A stretch of DNA of 7,488 nucleotides from Lachnospiraceae bacterium (lineage in GTDB: Bacteria; Bacillota; Clostridia; Lachnospirales; Lachnospiraceae), in contig DOVL01000099.1 of assembly GCA_003520105.1 (NCBI GenBank), positions 1 through 7,488 on the forward strand, in the 5' to 3' direction. The stretch's first letter is position 1; each line of letters starts with the position of its first letter. This document shows, piece by piece, positions 1 to 6,157 of this stretch. The position numbers and the translations under genes were made by a program. The notes below the pieces were generated by a model. It ran no database searches, was not told the DNA's origin, and was given only the letters and a program-made list of their open reading frames with translations.

Positions 1-2
1 GA

Positions 3-8
3 TATAAT
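3..8 (+). promoter_or_regulatory. possible -10 box for the CoA ligase gene
   Basis: A perfect TATAAT lies about 60 bases before the ligase start codon. Any -35 box would fall outside the window, so the promoter cannot be confirmed. The spacing would give a leader of roughly 50 bases containing the small GC hairpin at 21-35. Confidence 0.35.
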
Positions 9-20
9 GAGTGTATTGTC

Positions 21-35
21 GGCGGTGCATCCGCC
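21..35 (+). other. small GC-rich hairpin in the ligase leader
   Basis: GGCGG and CCGCC form a 5-bp stem around the loop TGCAT. No T-run follows, so it is not a classical terminator. It could be an mRNA 5' stabilising stem or the remains of an upstream gene's 3' end. Nothing further can be said from the window. Confidence 0.3.
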
Positions 36-66
36 ACGAAAATAAAAATATGGGAGACAGTAAAAA

Positions 67-1701
67 ATGCCTATTACAGATTTACTTGAGAGAAATGCCA
101 GAGAGTACGGCGATGAGATTGCTCTTGTCGAAGTCAATCCGGCGATCAAAGAAAAAAGAAGGGTCACATGGAAGGAATATGAACTTATGCAGCCGAGTGA
201 GGCTGAACCATACAGGAGAGAGATTACCTGGAGCGTCTTCAACGAGAAGGCAAACCGTTTTTCAAATCTTCTTCTTTCAAGAGGTATCAAGAAAAATGAC
301 AAAGTAGGAATACTTCTTATGAACTGCCTTGAGTGGCTTCCTATCTACTTCGGTGTACTTAAGACCGGTGCCATCGCAGTTCCTTTCAACTTCAGATATA
401 CCGCAGACGAGATTGAATACTGCGCAAAACTTGCAGAGGTTGATATTCTTATCTTCGGACCTGAGTTTATCGGACGTATCGAGTCTATCGCTGACAAGAT
501 TTCCAAGAAGGTGAGCCTCCTCTATGTTGGTGAGGGATGTCCTTCCTTCGCAGAGGATTACACAGCACTTACAGTAAACTGCAGCAGCGTATCGCCAGAC
601 ATCACTCTTACGGACGATGACTATGCAGCAATATATTTTTCATCAGGAACCACAGGCTTCCCTAAGGCTATACTTCATAAGCACAGAAGCCTCTCACATT
701 CAGCCAAGGTTGAGCAGAATCATCACGGACAGACACATGATGATGTCTTCCTCTGCATCCCTCCGCTCTATCATACAGGTGCGAAGATGCATTGGTTCGG
801 AAGCCTTATCTCAGGTAGCAAGGCAGTTCTCCTCAAGGGAACAACACCTGAATACGTTCTTGATACAGTCAGCCGTGAGCACTGCACCATCGTATGGCTC
901 CTTGTACCTTGGGCTCAGGACATCCTTATCGCTCTCGAAAGCGGTCAGTTAAATAAAGACGATTATGAGCTCGATCAGTGGAGACTTATGCACATCGGTG
1001 CTCAGCCTGTACCTGCGAGCCTTATTGCAAGATGGAAGAAGATCTTCCCTAACCACCAGTATGATACAAACTACGGTCTCTCAGAGTCTATAGGACCTGG
1101 CTGCGTACATCTTGGTGTTGAAAATATACATAAGGTTGGTGCTATCGGTGTTCCGGGCTTCGGCTGGGAAGCCAAGATAGTTGATGAAGACAGAAACGAA
1201 GTAGCTAAGGGTGAAGTCGGCGAGCTTGCCGTTAAAGGCCCGGGTGTTATGGAATGCTACTATCACAACAGAAAAGCTACAGAAGAATGTCTTAAGGACG
1301 GATGGCTCTTCACCGGTGATATGGCCAAGCTTGACGAGGATGGTTTCATCTGGCTCGTTGACCGTAAGAAGGACGTTATCATAAGTGGTGGTGAAAATAT
1401 CTATCCTGTTCAGATTGAAGACTTCATGATGAAGAACGAGAAGATTCAGGACGTTGCGGTTATCGGTATCGGTGATCCTAGACTCGGTGAGATCTCAGCT
1501 GCCATCGTACAGCTTAAGAAGGGCAAGCTTGCAACCGAGGAAGAGATCAATGAGTTCTGCCTTGATCTTCCAAGATACAAGAGACCTCGTAAGATCATCT
1601 TTGCAGACGTTCCTCGTAATGCAACCGGTAAGATTGAAAAACCAAAGCTCCGTGAGATGTACGGAACAGTTAACCTCGTTGCCGAGGAGAACAACAGTTA
1701 G
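67..1701 (+). CDS. class I adenylate-forming acyl/aryl-CoA ligase
   Basis: This 544-residue cytoplasmic enzyme should activate a carboxylic acid as acyl-AMP and pass it to CoA, or run the reverse. The ANL core motifs are all present: the P-loop YFSSGTTGFPK (190-200), A5 NYGLSE (335-340), GWLFTGD (412-418), the hinge DRKKD (432-436) followed by SGGENIYP, and A10 NATGK with the catalytic lysine K522. Length is normal for the family. Residues about 24-55 form an extra stretch carrying two similar R-x-[VI]-T-W segments (RRVTWKEYE and REITWSVFN), where most relatives have one. The start is set by GGGAG at 52-56, ten bases upstream. The gene converges on iorB and shares its terminator. The substrate is unknown. 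Arylacetates (phenylacetate, indoleacetate) are inferred from the IorAB neighbour; a medium- or long-chain fatty acid is the alternative. Family confidence is high, substrate confidence low. Confidence 0.93.
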   Translation: MPITDLLERNAREYGDEIALVEVNPAIKEKRRVTWKEYELMQPSEAEPYRREITWSVFNEKANRFSNLLLSRGIKKNDKVGILLMNCLEWLPIYFGVLKTGAIAVPFNFRYTADEIEYCAKLAEVDILIFGPEFIGRIESIADKISKKVSLLYVGEGCPSFAEDYTALTVNCSSVSPDITLTDDDYAAIYFSSGTTGFPKAILHKHRSLSHSAKVEQNHHGQTHDDVFLCIPPLYHTGAKMHWFGSLISGSKAVLLKGTTPEYVLDTVSREHCTIVWLLVPWAQDILIALESGQLNKDDYELDQWRLMHIGAQPVPASLIARWKKIFPNHQYDTNYGLSESIGPGCVHLGVENIHKVGAIGVPGFGWEAKIVDEDRNEVAKGEVGELAVKGPGVMECYYHNRKATEECLKDGWLFTGDMAKLDEDGFIWLVDRKKDVIISGGENIYPVQIEDFMMKNEKIQDVAVIGIGDPRLGEISAAIVQLKKGKLATEEEINEFCLDLPRYKRPRKIIFADVPRNATGKIEKPKLREMYGTVNLVAEENNS

Positions 1702-1716
1702 AACAAACCATGCCCT

Positions 1717-1745
1717 GTTCTTGATCCACTTCGTGAATCAAGAAC
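1717..1745 (+). other. long hairpin just after the ligase stop
   Basis: Arms 1717-1729 and 1733-1745 pair over 13 positions with one mismatch around a TTC loop (GTTCTTGAT ... ATCAAGAAC). No T-run follows in either direction. It is succeeded by a short CGCC-GTA-GGCG stem (1749-1759) and then by the main terminator. It may protect the ligase mRNA 3' end or be the remnant of an older terminator. Confidence 0.5.
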
Positions 1746-1770
1746 CATCGCCGTAGGCGCCGTATACAAC

Positions 1771-1826
1771 AAAAATATGAGGTACAGATTGGTATGCAAG
1801 CATATCCCACTGTACCTCATATTTTT
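1771..1826. terminator. bidirectional Rho-independent terminator between the ligase gene and iorB
   Basis: The arms 1771-1787 and 1810-1826 are perfect 17-base complements (AAAAATATGAGGTACAG and its reverse complement). The 22-base interval contains a further small stem (GGTATG/CATATCC with a one-base bulge). Each strand ends in TTTTT, so the element can stop transcription from both convergent genes. It lies 69 bases after the ligase stop and 25 bases after the iorB stop. Confidence 0.88.
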
Positions 1827-1851
1827 ATTGTGCATGGCTTGTTACATTAGC

Positions 1852-2421
1852 TTAGCCTTCAAATCCAGCATGAAAAGCCTTGAGATTAATATCAACTGTC
1901 TTCGCAGGAACTGTATTTCTTATCACGTTCTCCCACTGCTCTACTGTGTAATCCATATGCTTTGCAGCCATACCGAGAACGATAACGTTGAAGGTTCTTG
2001 TATTTCCGATCTCTTTAGCCTTCTCCATGGCGTCGATCGAATAAACCTTGTATTTAGATGAAAGCTCCTCGATGATGCCTTCAGGATACTCTGCAGCACC
2101 TGTGATAACCGGCATCGGATCGATACGCTGATCATTTACGATTATAACTCCGTCCTTCTTGAGGAAGTGAGCATAACGCTTCGCCTCAAGTCTCTCAAAT
2201 GCGATAAGCACATCTGCACAGCCCTCTTCTACTATAGGCTCTGCAACATTTTCACCATATCTTACATAAGTTACAACGCTTCCGCCTCTCTGAGCCATTC
2301 CGTGAACCTCAGAAAGCTTAACATCATATCCGGCATTGAGTGCAAGTCCTCCGAGAATACGGCTTGTAAGAAGTGTTCCCTGTCCGCCTACACCGACTAT
2401 CATTATATTCTTTACTGCCAT
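1852..2421 (-). CDS. iorB: indolepyruvate ferredoxin oxidoreductase, beta subunit
   Basis: This 189-residue protein is the small gamma-type domain subunit of the IorAB complex, which converts aryl-pyruvates plus CoA to aryl-acetyl-CoA, CO2 and reduced ferredoxin. It begins with a beta strand and the glycine loop GVGGQG (10-15). It then carries SEVHGMAQRGG (37-47), the signature of the 2-oxoacid:acceptor oxidoreductase gamma domain. Length matches the usual 190-200 residues. A start 36 bases further upstream (2457) is open but lies inside iorA. The chosen ATG has a good AGGTGAG site (2427-2432 region) and the natural MAVKNIMIVG N-terminus. It follows the iorA stop by a single base, implying translational coupling and subunit balance. 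It ends just before the shared terminator and appears to be the last gene of the transcript. Confidence 0.95.
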   Translation of the reverse strand: MAVKNIMIVGVGGQGTLLTSRILGGLALNAGYDVKLSEVHGMAQRGGSVVTYVRYGENVAEPIVEEGCADVLIAFERLEAKRYAHFLKKDGVIIVNDQRIDPMPVITGAAEYPEGIIEELSSKYKVYSIDAMEKAKEIGNTRTFNVIVLGMAAKHMDYTVEQWENVIRNTVPAKTVDINLKAFHAGFEG

Positions 2422-2422
2422 A

Positions 2423-4168
2423 TTACTCACCTCTCTTCTTAAGTGAAATAGCTTCAAACGGACAATTCTTCATGCAGAGTCCGCAGCCATTACACATAGT
2501 ATCATCTATGATTGCCTTACCGGTTTCCTTGTCCTTCTTGATTGCAGGACATCCGGCGATCAGGCACTTACCGCACTTACGGCATTTCTCAGGATCAACG
2601 TAGCACTTTCCTGCAGGAACATATTCCTTAAGGAGTGCACATGGTGACTGAGCGATGATAACCGAAAGCTCTTCTCTTGCAACCTCAGTCTTAACAACCT
2701 CTTCAAACTTCTCAAGATCATAAGGATCAACAACTGTAACATGCTTGATGTTCATAGCCTCGCAGATCTTTACGAGATCGATCGCAAGGGTTGTTTCGCC
2801 ACTCAGAGTCTTTCCTGTAGCAGGATTATCCTGGTGACCTGTCATACCTGTTGTAGAGTTATCAAGGATGATAACTGTACCTGTGGCCTTGTTATAAGCC
2901 ATATTCATAAGTGAGTTAACACCTGTATGCATAAAGGTTGAATCACCGATAACTGCAACCCAGTTCTTAACATACTCACTGCCCTTTGCCTTCTCCATAC
3001 CATGAAGCATAGAAATACTTGCGCCCATGCAGAGTGTTGTATCTACAACGTTAAGCGGAGCAACAGCACCGAGTGTATAACATCCGATATCACCTGAAGC
3101 ATGAATCTTCAGCTTCTTAAGTACTGAGAATGTAGCTCTGTGAGGACATCCAGGACAGAGAATAGGTGGTCTCATAGGAACAGCTGCTGCATCATCAGCT
3201 TCTATTGTCTCTCCGAGAATAGCCTTACGAAGCATATTTGCACTGTATTCACCCTGGATGGTGAAGATTTCCTTACCGATGCACTTGATGCCCCATGACT
3301 TAACCTGCTCCTCAATAACAGGCTCAAGCTCCTCTACGATATAAAGAGTTTCAACCTTTGAAGCAAACTCCTCGATCAGCTTCTTAGGAAGCGGATTAAC
3401 AAGTCCGAGCTTAAGGATTGAAGCGTTCGGAAGCACTTCCTTTACATACTGATAAGGAATACCGCTTGTGATGACACCGATCTTGGTATCGTTATATGTA
3501 ACCTTGTTAATATCGATCGTACATGCATCCTCGATCAGACGATTTGTACGTGCCTCAACAACGAGATGTCTGCCCTTTGCATTGCCCGGCATCATAACGA
3601 ACTTTGCAGGATTTCTCTCGTATGGCTTATCTTCAGGCTCTACTCTGTCCTCAAGGTTAACAAGTCCCTGAGAATGAGCAAGTCTTGTAGTTGTACGAAC
3701 AATTACAGGAGTATCATACTCCTCAGATATCTCAAAAGCTCTCTTTGTAAAATATCTTGCCTCTTCAGAATCAGAAGGCTCAATTACAGGAACACAGGCT
3801 GCTCTCGCAACTCGTCTTGTATCCTGCTCATTCTGTGAGCTGTAAAGTCCCGGATCATCGGCAGCTATCATAACAAGTCCGCCGTTTGCACCAACATATG
3901 ATACTGAATAAAGCGGATCGGCAGCAACGTTAACACCAACGTGCTTCATCGCGCACATAGCTCTTACACCTGACATTGATGCACCTACAGCAACCTCTGT
4001 TGCAACCTTTTCATTTGGTGCCCACTCAGCATAAACTCCTTCGTATTTTACCAGATACTCACTGACTTCTGTACTTGGTGTCCCCGGATATGCAGAGGAT
4101 ACCTTAACACCCGCTTCATATGCTCCTCTTGCGATCGCCTGATTACCAAGCATGATCTTTTTTTCCAT
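2423..4168 (-). CDS. iorA: indolepyruvate ferredoxin oxidoreductase, alpha subunit
   Basis: The 581-residue large subunit carries the thiamine diphosphate site and two iron-sulfur clusters. The N-terminal pyrimidine-binding domain has SSAYPGTPSTEVSEYL (24-39) and PNEKVATE, whose E53 is the likely cofactor-activating glutamate. The C-terminal diphosphate-binding domain has CPGCPHR (338-344), GDIGCYTLG (359-367), and GDS (408-410) followed by NSLMNMAYN. The ferredoxin-like tail has one CX2CX2CX4CP cluster (C529, C532, C535, C540) and one CX2CX2CX3CP cluster (C559, C562, C565, C569). Length is typical of bacterial IorA. A longer open frame reaches 4252, but it overlaps the preceding gene. The chosen ATG has a perfect GGGAGG site six bases upstream and gives the family-like start MEKKIMLGNQAIARGA. 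It lies 58 bases after the fusion gene and one base before iorB. No convincing separate promoter is seen in that 58-base gap. Confidence 0.96.
   Translation of the reverse strand: MEKKIMLGNQAIARGAYEAGVKVSSAYPGTPSTEVSEYLVKYEGVYAEWAPNEKVATEVAVGASMSGVRAMCAMKHVGVNVAADPLYSVSYVGANGGLVMIAADDPGLYSSQNEQDTRRVARAACVPVIEPSDSEEARYFTKRAFEISEEYDTPVIVRTTTRLAHSQGLVNLEDRVEPEDKPYERNPAKFVMMPGNAKGRHLVVEARTNRLIEDACTIDINKVTYNDTKIGVITSGIPYQYVKEVLPNASILKLGLVNPLPKKLIEEFASKVETLYIVEELEPVIEEQVKSWGIKCIGKEIFTIQGEYSANMLRKAILGETIEADDAAAVPMRPPILCPGCPHRATFSVLKKLKIHASGDIGCYTLGAVAPLNVVDTTLCMGASISMLHGMEKAKGSEYVKNWVAVIGDSTFMHTGVNSLMNMAYNKATGTVIILDNSTTGMTGHQDNPATGKTLSGETTLAIDLVKICEAMNIKHVTVVDPYDLEKFEEVVKTEVAREELSVIIAQSPCALLKEYVPAGKCYVDPEKCRKCGKCLIAGCPAIKKDKETGKAIIDDTMCNGCGLCMKNCPFEAISLKKRGE
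2427..2433 (-). promoter_or_regulatory. ribosome binding site that fixes the iorB start
   Basis: Read on the minus strand, GAGGTGAG lies inside the last iorA codons, five bases before the ATG at 2421. It supports that start over the longer open frame beginning at 2457. Confidence 0.75.
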
Positions 4169-4174
4169 TTCAGT

Positions 4175-4180
4175 CCTCCC
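4175..4180 (-). promoter_or_regulatory. strong Shine-Dalgarno deciding the iorA start
   Basis: GGGAGG on the minus strand, six bases before ATG 4168. It rules in the 581-residue form and against the upstream in-frame codons, which overlap the end of the preceding gene. Confidence 0.85.
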
Positions 4181-4226
4181 TTGTATTTTAAGCATCTCAC
4201 TTATGTGATCAGCTGTATTTCTCTCA

Positions 4227-5948
4227 TCAAACCTTGATAAGCTGACCGTCACGGTATATCTGATACCGCTCAGCTCCCATCCTGAGTCTGATTATCCTGT
4301 TACTCTCTTTGATAGCATTATATCTGAACTTAAGTCTGGTTGAGGTCTTCCATTTTTTTGACGGCTGAATGTTATTGAATATCGATGTGGCGCTTATAAC
4401 CTCATATGCAACATTCCACATGGAAATATCTCTGACCGGATCCTTAATAAAGAGCCTGTATTTTTTATATTCTACATCATTGTTTCTGCTGTATCTGTTG
4501 CTTGAAACCATCGCTCCGTAGGTCGGCGCGTTAAAAACTATCTGTGCGCCCTGGAACCTGCGATACAGCTTCTCTACAAATCTGCTGACTTCTTTCGAAT
4601 TCTTGTACTGGAAGAAATCCCTGCAGACGAAGAGCAGCCCGAAGCCGATATCACATTTGATATCATCGATCCAGCTCATATCATCTATTGATTTAACGAT
4701 GGTATGTTCTCTCTCACCATCTCTCGTATACAGCCTTCGGATAGATATCTTGCCGGGCGTGTCGAGATTGTACCAGTTCACTCTTCCGTTGTCCATCCTC
4801 TTGAACATGGTATCAAGGCTGCAGCCGAGATAAACAACAGTTCCGTTCGGATATTCAAGTATGAACCTTCTTACTTCATCATCAAAGCTCTTGTAGGTAG
4901 CAGCCTTGAGAATATTTATATAATCACTGTGTTTCTTATATTTTTCATATGAAATACGGTTATGCACGAGATACTTTGTAGCCTCGTTATCCTTGAATAT
5001 CAAAGGATATTTATTAGAGAATTCCCCTCGCTCCTTGACCTCATACATATACTGGTTGATGATCCTGCTGCTGTCATCAGTCATCAGATCCTCAACTACC
5101 TTCCTCGCATGCAGTGCCTCATCCAGATTCCTGTCGTGGAAGAATTTGTGATGCATCCTCGGAAACTCGAAGAAACTCACGTAGAGTCCGGCCTTCTCAG
5201 CCTTGTCAGCCAGTTCTCTGGCATAACAGTTATAAATATCATCCGTACCTGATATTATGATCAGATGACTGCAGAGGTCTCTGATGTCCTCATAGATCGG
5301 ACTTGTAAATTCCGTTCTTGCAGCATATTCTCCGACCCAGTATTTATTGATAAACTCTTTGAGTCCCAAACTGAAATATACTCCGTCGTTATAATACTCC
5401 GTCAGCAGTTTATGCTCGAGCCTCTTGTCAAAGAATTCCGCATCCAGTTCAGGTGACAGAAGCACAAGCTTATCAGGAGTTCTGAGTCCGATCGTCCACG
5501 CCTGCATCGTCAGTGACATGGCAATTCCTGCGCCCACACCGTTACCGGTCATAATGATATTCGGAATATTCTTCTTATGTATCAGGTTATCATATACAGC
5601 CGTAAGGCTATCAAATACATCCTTGCAGCCTTTCTCCGGAGCCAGCGGATACATCGGGATACATACGCACATACCGGTCTCGAGTCCCAGCGTTGCCGCA
5701 AACTCGTATTCTTCCCTGACGATTGGTAAACTGTAATCACTGTCGTAAATATAGTAAATATAAATACCGTTAAAATTCTCAGGCATCAAAAAAAAGCAGA
5801 GGGTGTCACCTATAGTCTCTCTTTTTACGGAAATCCCCGGCACAGTCCATGAACTGATATCATTCTTCTCCATCAGTTCCTTCTTCTTTTTAACCTCCGC
5901 ATATATCTCATTTACAGTTTTTTTTCTTAAACCTGATACTCTGGTCAC
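4227..5948 (-). CDS. fusion protein: HSL-like alpha/beta-hydrolase (catalytic Ser absent) plus LCMT-like methyltransferase
   Basis: The 573-residue protein has no signal peptide or membrane segment. Residues about 40-295 resemble hormone-sensitive-lipase-type hydrolases: YPLAPE (100-105), a nucleophile elbow GNGVGAG (135-141), SGTDD with the likely acid D237, and MHHKFF with the likely H267. The elbow has Gly137 where Ser is expected (usual GDSAGG), and the oxyanion motif HGGG appears replaced by a YDSDY stretch (69-72). Residues about 310-490 resemble the leucine carboxyl methyltransferase (PPM1/LCMT) family: VVYLGCSLDT (371-380), WYNLDTP (392-398) and SWIDD. Here GCGLDTR has become GCSLDTM, and the usual AEG/CEG motif reads CRD (442-444). 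The listed start is GTG with only a weak GGG site. An ATG at 5873 (548 residues) has AAGGA four bases upstream and is a real alternative. It is the first gene of the probable iorAB transcript. Its function is unknown; domain calls are by eye. Confidence 0.8.
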   Translation of the reverse strand: MTRVSGLRKKTVNEIYAEVKKKKELMEKNDISSWTVPGISVKRETIGDTLCFFLMPENFNGIYIYYIYDSDYSLPIVREEYEFAATLGLETGMCVCIPMYPLAPEKGCKDVFDSLTAVYDNLIHKKNIPNIIMTGNGVGAGIAMSLTMQAWTIGLRTPDKLVLLSPELDAEFFDKRLEHKLLTEYYNDGVYFSLGLKEFINKYWVGEYAARTEFTSPIYEDIRDLCSHLIIISGTDDIYNCYARELADKAEKAGLYVSFFEFPRMHHKFFHDRNLDEALHARKVVEDLMTDDSSRIINQYMYEVKERGEFSNKYPLIFKDNEATKYLVHNRISYEKYKKHSDYINILKAATYKSFDDEVRRFILEYPNGTVVYLGCSLDTMFKRMDNGRVNWYNLDTPGKISIRRLYTRDGEREHTIVKSIDDMSWIDDIKCDIGFGLLFVCRDFFQYKNSKEVSRFVEKLYRRFQGAQIVFNAPTYGAMVSSNRYSRNNDVEYKKYRLFIKDPVRDISMWNVAYEVISATSIFNNIQPSKKWKTSTRLKFRYNAIKESNRIIRLRMGAERYQIYRDGQLIKV

Positions 5949-5994
5949 TTGCTTTACCCACTATTCATAAACAATCGGCCGACTGCACCCTATG

Positions 5995-6023
5995 ATTATA
6001 GTATAAAATACACTATTACGCAA
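5995..6023 (-). promoter_or_regulatory. sigma-A-like promoter for the fusion-iorA-iorB cluster
   Basis: On the minus strand, TTGCGT (6018-6023) is followed by a 17-base spacer and a perfect TATAAT (5995-6000). Transcription would start near 5988, giving a leader of about 40 bases to the GTG start or 115 to the alternative ATG. The divergent gap offers no better candidate on this strand. Confidence 0.6.
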
Positions 6024-6047
6024 GCAAAGAGGCTAAAAAACAATATG

Positions 6048-6076
6048 TTGCAATACCCCCGAATTAGTGTTAAATT
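6048..6076 (+). promoter_or_regulatory. candidate promoter for the phosphofructokinase gene
   Basis: TTGCAA (6048-6053) and, 17 bases on, an extended -10 TGtTAAATT (6068-6076) would start transcription near 6083 with a leader of about 75 bases. A second perfect TATAAT at 6130-6135 lacks a good -35 and would start almost at the ribosome site, so it is less likely. Confidence 0.4.
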
Positions 6077-6145
6077 ATACCTGTTCTTTTAGGTTTTTTA
6101 TGTGGCCGTGCGAACAGCCGACCGCATTCTATAATAAATCATCGA

Positions 6146-6150
6146 AAGGA
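6146..6150 (+). promoter_or_regulatory. ribosome binding site of the phosphofructokinase gene
   Basis: AAGGA within GAAAGGA, seven bases before ATG 6158. It is well placed and supports the annotated start. Confidence 0.8.
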
Positions 6151-6157
6151 AAATACA

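Larger units (their letters stand above)
5949..6157. other. divergent intergenic region with promoters for both sides
   Basis: This 209-base gene-free gap is AT-rich in its centre. It holds the minus-strand promoter described separately, at least two candidate -10 boxes for the phosphofructokinase gene, and an 8-base palindrome TCGGCCGA near 5975-5982. No small gene, known riboswitch or convincing terminator was recognised. Confidence 0.6.

Noticed and set aside
1757..1767. An 11-base match (GCGCCGTATAC) to the intron domain V at 7434-7444 on the opposite strand
   Set aside because: Several 11-base matches are expected by chance in a window this size. The surrounding bases do not fold as a domain V, so it is not an intron remnant.
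1852..2457. Longer form of iorB starting at 2457
   Set aside because: It would overlap iorA's cluster-coding end. The ATG at 2421 has the ribosome site and the family-like N-terminus.
4185..4226. Possible separate iorA promoter (TAAAAT-like -10) and a TCAC/GTGA inverted repeat
   Set aside because: No acceptable -35 lies at 16-18 bases, and the inverted repeat is only 4 bp without a T-run. Read-through from the upstream gene is simpler.
2423..4252. Longer form of iorA starting at 4252
   Set aside because: The extra 28 residues overlap the fusion gene and do not resemble IorA, while ATG 4168 has a perfect GGGAGG site.
6079..6099. ACCT-loop-AGGT followed by five to six T, resembling a terminator or attenuator before pfp
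   Set aside because: The stem is only 4 bp with an 8-base loop, too weak to support a call. There is no anti-terminator or leader peptide.
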